DNA of 64,000 nucleotides from Actinocorallia aurantiaca (GTDB taxonomy: Bacteria; Actinomycetota; Actinomycetes; Streptosporangiales; Streptosporangiaceae), in the NCBI RefSeq assembly GCF_039533685.1, contig NZ_BAAATZ010000013.1:186001-250000 (forward strand). Reading direction: 5' to 3'. The notes below the pieces were generated by a model. The model searched no databases. It was not told where the DNA came from and worked only from the letters and a program-made list of their open reading frames with translations. Made by a program: the position numbers and the translations under genes. This document shows positions 35,401 to 42,819 of the stretch, one piece after another. Numbering within the stretch: position 1 is the first letter of the stretch; each line of letters starts with the position of its first letter.

Positions 35401-36342
35401 GACGTGGTAGGGCAGGTCGTCCAGGGACAGACCGCGGCTGAACCGGGGGCGGTTCTGGATCTCCAGCCGCTTCTCCAGGTCGCTCAGGTCGCTGGTGATG
35501 AGCCTGACGGGACCGGCGGCGTCCAGTTCGGTGGGGTGCAGCGCGTGCGGCAGCCATTTCACCCAGTCCCAGGCGGCGAGCCGCTCGGGCGAGGCGCAGA
35601 CGGAGACGCGCATGTCGTCGGGGGTGTGGAAGGCGGCGAGGTGCAGGAGCACCGCGCGGGTCAGGCCGCGGACGGTCTCGGGGTCGCCGCCGGGCACGAA
35701 CCGGGCGAAGGACCGCAGGGCCACGGAGACGGGCAGGTCGGGCACGGTGGAGTGGGTGCGGGTGAACCGGCCGAGCGCGCCGGCCGTCATCGGCTCCAGG
35801 TCCTCGACGGGCTTGGTGTCCGGCGGGATGAGCTCCAGGGCGAGCCGCTGCGGGCCGCGCGCGATGCGCACGTTGGCGAAGTCCTCGTCGGCGGGGCGGC
35901 GTTCCCACAGCCGTTCGCTCAGTACCAGGGAGGGCAGCGAGGCCGGGTCGGGGCTGCCCCATTCCAGCGAGTCCCGCTGCTCCTTGGCGGCGGTGCGGAC
36001 CTTGGTCCTGACCTGGCCGAGGTAGCGCAGGTAGTCGCGGCGCTCGGCGTTCAGCTTCACCTTGCGCTCGCCGCTGCCCCGGCCCATCTGGCCGAGCATC
36101 ATGCCCAGCATGGAGACGGCGAACAGGCCGCTGGACACCCAGGTGAGGGGGCTGGAGCCGGGCTGGGCGACCATGAAGACCATCGCCCCGGACCCGGCCA
36201 TCATCGGCAGGTACATCAGTGCCTGCCGGCCGCCTTCGGAGACCTGCTCCGGGATTTCGGGCGGGGATTCCAGCAGGATCTCCCCACGTGGCATCTGGGG
36301 TGGTTTGCGACGTTCGCCGCGACGGACCAGCTCCGTGCTCAT
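32434..36342 (-). CDS. eccC: T7SS ATPase EccC (three FtsK/SpoIIIE-type domains)
   Basis: A 1,302-aa fused EccCa/EccCb. Two N-terminal membrane helices (about 40-85) are followed by three ATPase modules with Walker A GATGAGKSE (about 480), GSPRSGKST (about 825) and GDTECGKSN (about 1108). The first module has the full Walker B LFLVLDEF and is the likely motor; the other two have the reduced Walker B usual for EccC, and they bind substrate tails and regulate. ATG 36342 (MSTELVRRGE), preceded by AAGGGGAAAG, is preferred to GTG 36369. It is transcribed away from eccD across a 94-nt divergent promoter, unlike the usual colinear order. Confidence 0.95.
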   Translation of the reverse strand: MSTELVRRGERRKPPQMPRGEILLESPPEIPEQVSEGGRQALMYLPMMAGSGAMVFMVAQPGSSPLTWVSSGLFAVSMLGMMLGQMGRGSGERKVKLNAERRDYLRYLGQVRTKVRTAAKEQRDSLEWGSPDPASLPSLVLSERLWERRPADEDFANVRIARGPQRLALELIPPDTKPVEDLEPMTAGALGRFTRTHSTVPDLPVSVALRSFARFVPGGDPETVRGLTRAVLLHLAAFHTPDDMRVSVCASPERLAAWDWVKWLPHALHPTELDAAGPVRLITSDLSDLEKRLEIQNRPRFSRGLSLDDLPYHVVILDGGQVPYDTQLAEGIEGVTVFDLDEALPAISDDLTLRLRVSPRQMAMLVRDHAGKETPTRIGVPDQVSVPQAEALARQLAPLRASAAEEAAEDALAGATTLTQLFGITDPHRVDLAATWRPRPPRSRLRVPVGVDPTGRPVELDIKEAAQGGFGPHGLCIGATGAGKSEFLRTLVLGLAMTHSSEVLNFVLVDFKGGATFLGMEELHHVSAVITNLEDELPLVDRMYDALHGEMVRRQELLRAAGNYASLRDYEKAREQGVNLKPMPTLFLVLDEFSELLSAKPEFAELFVMIGRLGRSLGVHLLLASQRLEEGKLRGLDTHLSYRIGLRTFSAMESRVVLGVPDAYELPQAPGHGYLKVGTDQMTRFRAAYVSGPVSEEIAASSGMAGASGQTRRIVPYTAAYVPLVEEENRESSPEAPEHKEAQDTLFDVIVRQMNGLGPAPHPIWLPPLAEPPTLDGLVPRDGKRPLHTVVGIVDRPFDQRRDPFWLDLSGAAGHVGIAGSPRSGKSTALRTLICSLALQHTPREVQFYCLDFGGGSLAQLAGLPHVGGVASRLDGDRVRRTVAEVTTLMEQRERRFAELGVDSMDSYRRRRAAGEFADDPFGDVFLVVDGWLTLRQDYEALEEAITELASRGLGYGIHVVAATHKWSEFRMSIRDLLGTRLELRLGDPYESEIDRKLAANVPEDTPGRGLTREGLHFLTALPRLDGVQDADDLAAGVGDLVNRLSASWQGPPAPKVRLLPSLLRVDEMPADTGKKIPIGIDEDSLAPVLLDFTADPHFLIFGDTECGKSNLLRLVVEGITGRFTPQEARLIFLDYRRSLLEEASSEHQIGYAASSTAAEPLIKGIHGALINRLPPADLTPTQLKERSWWSGADLFVVIDDYELVATSSNPLSPIVELLPQARDIGLHLILARAGGGAGRAMYDPAVQRVREMSSPGLIMSGSKDEGALLGNIRPEALPPGRGRLVDRRAGVRLVQTAYRGE

Positions 36343-36436
36343 CGCTTTGACTTTCCCCTTGTCGTCCACTTTTGGTATGAACGGTCATCCTAGAGAACCG
36401 TGATCTTATGAACGCCCCCATGACTGGAGGAAACTG
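36343..36436. promoter_or_regulatory. Divergent promoter region between eccC and eccD
   Basis: These 94 nt must serve both T7SS core units. TATGAACG occurs twice as a direct repeat (36376-36383 and 36407-36414), a candidate regulator site. No clear -35/-10 pair was identified. Confidence 0.5.
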
Positions 36437-37804
36437 GTGGATCTGTGCAGGATCACCGTCGCCGGTCCTGCCCGCCGTATCGACCTGTCCCTGCCTGCCG
36501 ACGTTCCCTTCGGCTCGCTGCTTCCGGTCCTGATCCGCAATTCCGGGCCCGACCTGGCCAATTCCGGACTGGCGCACGGCGGATGGGTACTGCAACGGCT
36601 GGACGAGGCCCCGTTCGACCTCGGGACGTCACCCCAGCAGGCGGGCGTCAAGGACGGCGAGGTGCTCTACCTCCGGCCGCAGATGGCGCCCCTGCCGGAA
36701 CCGGCCTTCGACGATGTCCCCGACGTCATCGCGACCGCCGTCCGGGAACGGCCCGACCGGTGGAGACCCGCGATGACCAGGGCCACCGGCCTGGGCGTCG
36801 GCACCTTCATCCTGGTACTCGGCGCTTACCTGACCGTCGCCCGCGGCGGCGCGTGGGCGCCCTTCCTGACGGGCGGGATCGCCCTCCTGCTGCTCGGCGG
36901 CGCCGCGGCGGCGTCCCGGGCCAGAGGGGACGCCGGAGCGGGCGCCGTGCTCGGCCACCTCGCGCTGCTCTACGGCTTCCTCGCCGGATTCCTGAGCCCG
37001 GGAGCCGAACTCGGCGCCGCCCAGCTGCTGGCCGGAAGCGCGGTCCTGCTGCTGGTCGCCGTCCTCGCGGGCTTCGCGGTGAACGACGGCCTGTCGGTCT
37101 TCGCCGGATACGCCCTGGCCGGACTGATCGGCGTGCTGGCGGGCGGCCTCGGGCTCGGCTTTCCGAACCTCGGCGCGGCGGGCGTCGCGTCGATCATCAT
37201 CGCGCCCACCCTGGCGCTGACCCCGCTCACCCCCACCCTGGCCTTCCGGCTGTCGCGGGTGACGCTGCCGCCCGTCCCGGCCAGCGCCGAGGACCTGCGC
37301 TCGGACACCCTCATGGTGGACGGGCAGGCCGTGCTCGAACGGACCGCCGTCGCCGACCGGATCGTCACCGGCGTCAACGCCGGGATCGGCCTGTCCGCCG
37401 CCGTCGCCATGTCCCTGCTGGTGCTCGGCGACGGCTGGTCCCCGCCGACCATGGCGGGCGTCGTCGCGCTGGCCCTGCTGCTGCGCGCCCGCGTCTTCGG
37501 CGGGCGCGGCCAGCGGCTGTGGCTCATCGTTCCGGGCCTGGCCGGACTCGCCCTGCTGACCGTCACCCTCTGCGCGGACCTCGACCCGGCCGTCTTCACC
37601 GGCGCCGCCCTCGCCCCCCTGGTCCTGCTGGCCGTCGCGGTCATCGTCCTCGGGCTGTGGCTGCCCGGCGCGCACCCGTCCCCGGTCTGGGCCCGGATGC
37701 TCGACGTCTTCGACCTCCTGCTGATCGTCAGCCTGATCCCGCTGGCCTTCGGCGTGGTCGGGCTGCTGGACAAGGTGCGCGGCATGGCCGCGTCGGTGGG
37801 CTGA
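36437..37804 (+). CDS. eccD: T7SS membrane channel component EccD
   Basis: A 455-aa protein. An N-terminal ubiquitin-like domain (MDLCRITVAGPARRIDLSLP to about residue 90) is followed by about eleven membrane helices, the EccD fold that lines the ESX inner-membrane assembly. GTG 36437 lies 7-8 nt after GGAGG. The final stop overlaps the eccB start by 1 nt (TGATG), implying coupled translation. Confidence 0.93.
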   Translation: MDLCRITVAGPARRIDLSLPADVPFGSLLPVLIRNSGPDLANSGLAHGGWVLQRLDEAPFDLGTSPQQAGVKDGEVLYLRPQMAPLPEPAFDDVPDVIATAVRERPDRWRPAMTRATGLGVGTFILVLGAYLTVARGGAWAPFLTGGIALLLLGGAAAASRARGDAGAGAVLGHLALLYGFLAGFLSPGAELGAAQLLAGSAVLLLVAVLAGFAVNDGLSVFAGYALAGLIGVLAGGLGLGFPNLGAAGVASIIIAPTLALTPLTPTLAFRLSRVTLPPVPASAEDLRSDTLMVDGQAVLERTAVADRIVTGVNAGIGLSAAVAMSLLVLGDGWSPPTMAGVVALALLLRARVFGGRGQRLWLIVPGLAGLALLTVTLCADLDPAVFTGAALAPLVLLAVAVIVLGLWLPGAHPSPVWARMLDVFDLLLIVSLIPLAFGVVGLLDKVRGMAASVG

Positions 37805-39237
37805 TGCTGACCCGCAAGGACCTCGTCCAGGCGCACCGCCTGATGACCATGCGCGCCGGGCAGGCCCTGATGCTCGGCGAGCCCGACAACGCCGACCGGC
37901 CGCTGCGCCGCATCGGCATCGGCCTGTTCAGCGGCCTGATGGTCGGGGTGCTGCTCATCGCCGGCTGGGGCATCGCCGGGCTCATCACCAAGGACGGCTC
38001 GATCCGCAACATGGACGAGACGACCGTCCTCATCGCCAAGGGCACCGGCGCGAAATACGTCATGTGCCAGAAGCAGAAGGACCGGCTGTGCACGGCGGTC
38101 AACTACGCCTCGGCACGGCTGGCGATCCAGGGCTCGCAGGTGAAGGTCCGTACCGTCGCCACCAAGTCCCTGTCGAAGTTCCAGCGCGGGCCGCTGATCG
38201 GCATCCCGGGAGCGCCGGACGCGCTGCCGTCGTCGCTGGTCAGCGCGCCCTGGACGGTATGCGTCAGCACGGTCTCCCACAATGGGCTGCGCGTTCCGGC
38301 CGCGTCCATGGCCGTCGGACGGAAGCTGGGCGGCACCCCCGTGGAAGCGGGGACGGGCGTCGTCGTCGTGGCGAACAGCAAGTACTGGCTGGTCGTGGAC
38401 GGGACCAAGATGGAACTGCACAAGGCGTTCCTCGGCCCCCTGGCCCGGGACCAGCAGCCGCTCACCGTGCCCGCCGTGTGGCTGAACGGGCTGGTGCCCG
38501 GCCCGCAGTTCGAGGCCCCGACCATCCCCGGGTACGGCTCCCGCCGCGCGGCCCCGACCGGGGGGAAGGGCCGGATCGGCCAGGTCTACTCCGTCGAGGC
38601 CTCCGGCGTCTCGCCGCAGCAGTGGTTCGTGCTGCTGCGCGAGGGCCTGGCCCCGCTGACGAAGACGGAGGCATGGCTGCTGGAGAACACCCCGGGCGCC
38701 CCCGAGACCGTTCCGCTCTCCCGCACCGTCGCCAACCAGGCGCAGACCGCCCGGCTCCCCGAGACCGGCCTTCCCGCCGAGCTGCCCCGCGTCGTCGCCT
38801 ACGACGGCTCGCAGCCGCTGTGCGCGGTGTACGAGGACCCGGGCAAGGCCTCGGCGGGGCTGACGCTCGGCGCCTCCCTGCCCGCCATCGCCGAACCGGC
38901 CGCCGTCGGGACCCGCAAGGACCGGCTGGACCAGGTCGTCATGAGCCCCGGCACCGGGGTGCTGGCCGCCGTCACCCAGAACGAGGCGCCCACCGCCTAC
39001 GTCCTCATCACCGAGGACGGGCAGAAGTTCCCCATCCCGACCCAGGAGGATCTCGGCAAGCTCGGTTACGGCGTCGCCCAGGCCCGTCCCGTCCTGTCCC
39101 ACCTGATGCAGCTCATGCCGCAGGGACCGGCCTTGGACGGCCAGGCCGCGATCAACCAGATTTCGTCCTTATGCGATCTTCGTCGGCGTAAGGTGTACAA
39201 CCAGATTTTCAGGGACGGAGTGCCATATGGGTTATGA
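37804..39237 (+). CDS. eccB: T7SS core component EccB
   Basis: A 477-aa protein with a short cytoplasmic N-terminus (MLTRKDLVQAHRLMTMRAGQ, typical of EccB), one membrane helix (about 40-62) and a long extracytoplasmic part with a pair of Cys in VMCQKQKDRLCTA. It ends in the conserved RRKVYNQIFRDGVPYGL type of tail. The family length is right. It is translationally coupled to eccD and overlaps the next small membrane gene by 11 nt. Confidence 0.93.
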   Translation: MLTRKDLVQAHRLMTMRAGQALMLGEPDNADRPLRRIGIGLFSGLMVGVLLIAGWGIAGLITKDGSIRNMDETTVLIAKGTGAKYVMCQKQKDRLCTAVNYASARLAIQGSQVKVRTVATKSLSKFQRGPLIGIPGAPDALPSSLVSAPWTVCVSTVSHNGLRVPAASMAVGRKLGGTPVEAGTGVVVVANSKYWLVVDGTKMELHKAFLGPLARDQQPLTVPAVWLNGLVPGPQFEAPTIPGYGSRRAAPTGGKGRIGQVYSVEASGVSPQQWFVLLREGLAPLTKTEAWLLENTPGAPETVPLSRTVANQAQTARLPETGLPAELPRVVAYDGSQPLCAVYEDPGKASAGLTLGASLPAIAEPAAVGTRKDRLDQVVMSPGTGVLAAVTQNEAPTAYVLITEDGQKFPIPTQEDLGKLGYGVAQARPVLSHLMQLMPQGPALDGQAAINQISSLCDLRRRKVYNQIFRDGVPYGL

Positions 39238-39658
39238 CCCGAATCGGGCCAAGGAGCTGGAGTCCCGCATGCTGGTCGTGCTCTTCGCGGCCCTGGGCGT
39301 GGTGAGCACCGTGATGGCGCTCGATTTCTGGTGGTCGGAAGATCTGTCCGCTCACAAACCGTCGGCGCCCGACCCCTTGATCTACCGACCGGTCCTCCTC
39401 GGCGCGCTGGCCGCGGGCGTCCTGACGATCTGCCTGGTGTTCCTCCGGGACTTCTTCACCCGCTCCGCGTCGCTCGCGGCGCTCTGGCTCTGCGTCCTGT
39501 CCGGCCTCGCGCTCCCCGCGCTCATCGTGGTCTCCGTCAACTCCGACCTCGCCGTCTACGGAACGGCCGAGACGGTCCTCGGCGTCGGCGGGGTGCTCTT
39601 CCTCCTGGCCGCGTACTGCACAGGGAAAAAACGATCCACTCTGAAGGACCAGAAATGA
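39227..39658 (+). CDS. Small four-helix membrane protein in the T7SS operon
   Basis: A 143-aa protein with four predicted membrane segments and short loops. Start ATG 39227 lies within the end of eccB (11-nt overlap), and the stop overlaps the next ATG by 4 nt, so it is firmly embedded in the operon. It is not EccE (too short, no periplasmic domain). No family is recognised. Confidence 0.75.
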   Translation: MGYDPNRAKELESRMLVVLFAALGVVSTVMALDFWWSEDLSAHKPSAPDPLIYRPVLLGALAAGVLTICLVFLRDFFTRSASLAALWLCVLSGLALPALIVVSVNSDLAVYGTAETVLGVGGVLFLLAAYCTGKKRSTLKDQK

Positions 39659-40413
39659 CGACGTTTGACGGGGCGCAGCGCCTCATCGACGACCTCCAGT
39701 TCCTTCACCGGAACATGAACGCCTTCCAGAAGCTGCTGAGGGAGGGAGAGGAGCAGGCACCCGGCCCGGTGGACGCGAGCGACTCCTCCGGGCAGGTCCG
39801 GGTCTTCCTCGACGCGTCGGGGACCGCCTCGTCGATCAGGGTCAGCGCGGGCTGGAAGCAGCGGCTCGCCCCCGAAGCGCTCGCCCAGGCCGTCACGGAG
39901 GCCTCACGGCAGGCCGTGTCCGAACGGGTGGCCCTCTGGGGCGAGAACCTCGAGCGGACGGACTGGAAGGGAAAGGTGGACCGGATCGGGCAGCGCATCG
40001 AGCGCGGTCTGGGCGGGGAGGAGGCCGGTGCCCCGCCGGCCTTCCAGCGGATGCGCGGCCGGAGCGAACCGCGTCCGGTCAACGTCCTCGCCGAGGAGAT
40101 GCTGAAGCTGTTCGACCGGACCCAGAACTTCACCGCCCCCTCGGCCCCCGCCGAGTTCACCGGCCGCGACCGCAGCCGGAGGGTGTCCCTGTCCGTGGCC
40201 CCCGGCGCCGGCATCACCGGCTGCGACATCGACGCCCGCTGGGCCGGCGGGCAGAACGCCACCGACCTGACCTCGGCGCTGAAGGGGGCGCTGGAGGCGG
40301 CGCTGGCCGAGGCCGCCGCGCGTCCGGCCCCGACCTCGCCCGCCGAGGGCGTCGACGGCCTGCTGGCCGAGACGCTCACGCTGCTCGACCGGCTGCCGAA
40401 CACCTTCCGCTGA
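39655..40413 (+). CDS. Protein with duplicated YbaB/EbfC-like domains
   Basis: A 252-aa soluble protein. Two parts look like YbaB/EbfC modules: residues about 45-90 (SGQVRVFLDASGTASSIRVS..., then an Ala-rich helix) and about 180-230 (RRVSLSVAPGAGITGCDIDA..., then LKGALEAALAEAAA). YbaB-like proteins are often encoded near T7SS substrates in actinomycetes, and their role there is unknown; DNA binding is proven only for the classical family. The length is about twice a single YbaB protein. It overlaps the previous stop by 4 nt. Confidence 0.6.
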   Translation: MTTFDGAQRLIDDLQFLHRNMNAFQKLLREGEEQAPGPVDASDSSGQVRVFLDASGTASSIRVSAGWKQRLAPEALAQAVTEASRQAVSERVALWGENLERTDWKGKVDRIGQRIERGLGGEEAGAPPAFQRMRGRSEPRPVNVLAEEMLKLFDRTQNFTAPSAPAEFTGRDRSRRVSLSVAPGAGITGCDIDARWAGGQNATDLTSALKGALEAALAEAAARPAPTSPAEGVDGLLAETLTLLDRLPNTFR

Positions 40414-40429
40414 CGAAAGGCACTCGCAC

Positions 40430-40741
40430 ATGGCTCCCAGCAAAGAAGAGATCAGGTTCTCGGTCGAAGGGCTGCGCACGCACGCCAAGGACTGGGACGC
40501 GGCCGCCGGTCAGATGGAGCAGGTCGGCACGGTCGTCGCGGGGCTCGAGTTGAACCGCGTCGAGGCGGGCCTCTTCCAGAGCCTGGTCAACCAGGTGAAC
40601 AGCACTCAGCAGAAGATCGAGATGCTGGCGCGGGAGGCGGTCACCGAGATGGAGAAGGGCGGCGACGCCCTTCGCAAGGTGGCCACCACCTATGAGGCGG
40701 AAGAGGCGAAGAACGTGCACAAGATGAACAAGCTCTACTGA
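40430..40741 (+). CDS. EspC/WXG100-like helical protein
   Basis: A 103-aa all-helical protein without signal peptide. Its pattern (IRFSVEGLRTHAKDWDAAAGQ at the start, then a second helix and a YEAEEAKN tail with a Y-x3-E motif) resembles EspC-type T7SS proteins. It lies immediately before the membrane-spanning WXG-like gene (16-nt gap) and may act as its partner for secretion. Confidence 0.7.
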   Translation: MAPSKEEIRFSVEGLRTHAKDWDAAAGQMEQVGTVVAGLELNRVEAGLFQSLVNQVNSTQQKIEMLAREAVTEMEKGGDALRKVATTYEAEEAKNVHKMNKLY

Positions 40742-40757
40742 CCAGAGGGAGATCCGG

Positions 40758-41561
40758 TTGTCCACGTTCAGCCTCGCCGAGTTCGAGACGGCGACCAGCA
40801 AGATCACTTCCGGGATGAAGGACATCTCCGCCAAGATCCCCGAGCTCAAGCCGGCCGCGGCCGCGACCGCCAACAAGTGGTACGTGCCGGACATCATCGG
40901 CAACGCTCTGGTGGAGATGGCGGGCTGGGCCGCGGACCTGGCCAAGACGATCCTCGACAAGATCATCGACGTGATCGAGGGCCTCTTCGCGCCGATCAAG
41001 ATGTTCTACGACGCCAGTAAGTGGAGCAGCATCCAGAGCACGACCGAGACGGTGGCCTCGGACATCGGCGAGGAGCGGATCAAGCGCAAGCTCACCGAGG
41101 CGTTCTGGGAGGGCCCGGCGACCGAGGCCTACCTCACCGTCGCCAAGGCGCAGGGCACCGCCGCCACCCGGGTCTCCTCGATGGCCGACACCATCAAGAC
41201 GACGCTGAACGCCAGCGCGGTGGCGGGACTGGTGTTCTACGTGGCGATCGCGGTGATCGTCATCAAGTTCCTCGCCGCGATGATCAGCATGATCGTGGAG
41301 TTCGGCATCGTCATAGCGAGCCTCTTCGGCGTGGCCACGATCATCGAGGAGGCGGGCACGGTGCCGCTGGCGATCGCCGCGGCCGTCGGCGGCCTGCTGG
41401 CGTTCCTCGGCCCGCAGATCGAGACGCTCATCAACAACAGCGCCTCGCTGGAGAGCGGCGCCGGACTCGACGGCGGCCACTGGCCGAAGCTCGCCACCGG
41501 GACGTTCAGCGACGCCACCGTCAAGGACGGCGACGCCGACTGGTCCGTCCAGGACAGGTGA
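40758..41561 (+). CDS. WXG-like protein with hydrophobic membrane segments (possible T7SS effector)
   Basis: A 267-aa protein. A helical N-terminal part of about 150 residues contains the W-x-G turn at Trp117 (AFWEGPATEAYL). Hydrophobic helices follow (about 155-185, 187-205 and 210-230), then a short polar tail. The start is TTG 40758 with AGAGGGAGA 7-8 nt upstream. The combination of a T7SS targeting-type helical domain with membrane helices and a small helical partner gene upstream recalls membrane-acting LXG effectors of Firmicutes, but it could also be a structural T7SS accessory. No immunity gene is evident. Confidence 0.65.
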   Translation: MSTFSLAEFETATSKITSGMKDISAKIPELKPAAAATANKWYVPDIIGNALVEMAGWAADLAKTILDKIIDVIEGLFAPIKMFYDASKWSSIQSTTETVASDIGEERIKRKLTEAFWEGPATEAYLTVAKAQGTAATRVSSMADTIKTTLNASAVAGLVFYVAIAVIVIKFLAAMISMIVEFGIVIASLFGVATIIEEAGTVPLAIAAAVGGLLAFLGPQIETLINNSASLESGAGLDGGHWPKLATGTFSDATVKDGDADWSVQDR

Positions 41562-41694
41562 GACAACAGGGATAACGATTGAATAACGCGGCGTCAGAGT
41601 TTTCTGCTGTCAAGTGGCAGATAAGAGGCTGATGTGCGTATCGTGATCATCGCTTAGCAAACCGGAAATTCCGCCGCATTTATGGAGGTGACGG

Positions 41695-42009
41695 GTGGCT
41701 CCCACTTCGGGTGCTGATAGGGCCAAAATGGCCCAGGCCGCCTCGCAGGTCGAAGACGCTGCGAACGACATCAGGGGCCTGCAGACCGGACTCAACGGTC
41801 GCAAGGGCGCGATGATGGAGGGCTGGGTGGGCAACGCCTCCCTCGCTTTCAACAGGGTCTTCACCGATTTCGACCAGGCCTTCCGTACCACCCTCGAACA
41901 GCTGGACAAGATCCACGAGAAGCTCGTGGACAACCGGATCCGGTACGAGGCGAACGAAGACCAGACGCAGGCGGACATCCAGCGGCTGAACGCGCTGCTC
42001 AACAACTAG
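41695..42009 (+). CDS. WXG100 protein 1 (EsxB-like)
   Basis: A 104-aa helical hairpin protein with the turn motif Trp44-Val-Gly46 (EGWVGNAS) and a C-terminal secretion motif Tyr84-x3-Glu88 (RYEANED). GTG 41695 follows a strong GGAGGTGA. No signal peptide is present, as expected for T7SS export. It forms a gene pair with the next WXG100 protein (10-nt gap), the usual heterodimer arrangement. Confidence 0.92.
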   Translation: MAPTSGADRAKMAQAASQVEDAANDIRGLQTGLNGRKGAMMEGWVGNASLAFNRVFTDFDQAFRTTLEQLDKIHEKLVDNRIRYEANEDQTQADIQRLNALLNN

Positions 42010-42019
42010 GGGAACTGAC

Positions 42020-42316
42020 GTGGCTCCCACGGACTACACAAAGGTCAACTTCGGCGCTCTCGCCGACGGCCAGGCCGACTTCCGCAAGGTGTACAACGAG
42101 CTGAACAACCGGCTCAACAGCCTCGAGAAGTACCTGGAATCCAACCTCTCCGAGTGGGAGGGCGACGCCGTCCAGGCCTACTGGGAGGCCAAGCGCGTCT
42201 GGGACAAGGCGTGCCAGGACGTCGCGAACACCATCAACGCGATGGGCGCCGCCATCGGCAACGCGAACCAGAGCTACCAGGACACCGAAAACGCCAACCG
42301 GCGTATTTGGGGCTGA
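42020..42316 (+). CDS. WXG100 protein 2 (EsxA-like)
   Basis: A 98-aa WXG100 protein with Trp46-Glu-Gly48 (SEWEGDAV) and the tail motif Tyr86-x3-Glu90 (SYQDTEN). GTG 42020 is the likely start with GGGGAACTGA upstream. In mycobacterial pairs normally only one partner has Y-x3-D/E; here both do. A hairpin follows directly and may raise its abundance over the downstream genes. Confidence 0.92.
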   Translation: MAPTDYTKVNFGALADGQADFRKVYNELNNRLNSLEKYLESNLSEWEGDAVQAYWEAKRVWDKACQDVANTINAMGAAIGNANQSYQDTENANRRIWG

Positions 42317-42329
42317 CGGACTCGACAGG

Positions 42330-42355
42330 CGCCGCCCCCTGGCCAGGGGGCGGCG
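42330..42355 (+). terminator. Internal hairpin after the WXG100 pair
   Basis: A perfect 10-bp G/C stem (arms 42330-42339 and 42346-42355) with loop TGGCCA, 14 nt after the stop and 34 nt before the next start. It is a probable partial terminator or mRNA-stability element within the T7SS operon. Confidence 0.65.
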
Positions 42356-42389
42356 TTCTGCCGCTCACTAGTCACACGAGGGCAGCACT

Positions 42390-42806
42390 TTGGGCGATCA
42401 GTACCACCCGAACGGCTCGGGCGTCGCGAACGACCTGAGCCGGCAACCCCGTAGCGGCGGCCCCGGATCCGCCTGGACGTCACCGCGCGCCACCGGCGAC
42501 ATCGACGTCGAACGCGACCGCCTCAACGACATCGCCAGGAAGCTCGACGGCGACCTCAAGAAGCTGGAAGCGGACATCGCGAGCTTCACGTCGGCCAACA
42601 AGGTCCCCGCCGCGGACCTCGGCGTCTCCCCGGCCGCGAGCACGCTCAAGATGTCGTCGGAGCGCACGCACGGCGCGCTCCTCGACGCGATGGTCCGGCT
42701 GCGCTTCGCCTACCTCGGCGTGATCGCCGGTCTGCGCGGCAGCAGCACGAACTACGAGAACGTCGAAGAAGAGATCGCGGCCTACCTCCGCAAGCTCGGC
42801 GCCTAG
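42390..42806 (+). CDS. T7SS-associated helical protein
   Basis: A 138-aa protein with a disordered N-terminus and two long helices (about 40-66 and 86-135), lacking a W-x-G turn. TTG 42390 is preceded by GAGGG at 7 nt. The next gene starts 13 nt after its stop. The position between WXG100 and PPE-like genes suggests a chaperone or substrate role. I do not recognise a family. Confidence 0.7.
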   Translation: MGDQYHPNGSGVANDLSRQPRSGGPGSAWTSPRATGDIDVERDRLNDIARKLDGDLKKLEADIASFTSANKVPAADLGVSPAASTLKMSSERTHGALLDAMVRLRFAYLGVIAGLRGSSTNYENVEEEIAAYLRKLGA

Positions 42807-42819
42807 GAAGGGATCACGC

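Noticed and set aside
31214..36595. A 1,793-codon minus-strand open frame
   Set aside because: It is a shadow in another frame of eccC; the composition is Arg/Pro/Gly-rich and has no family features, while the eccC frame has all three ATPase domains.
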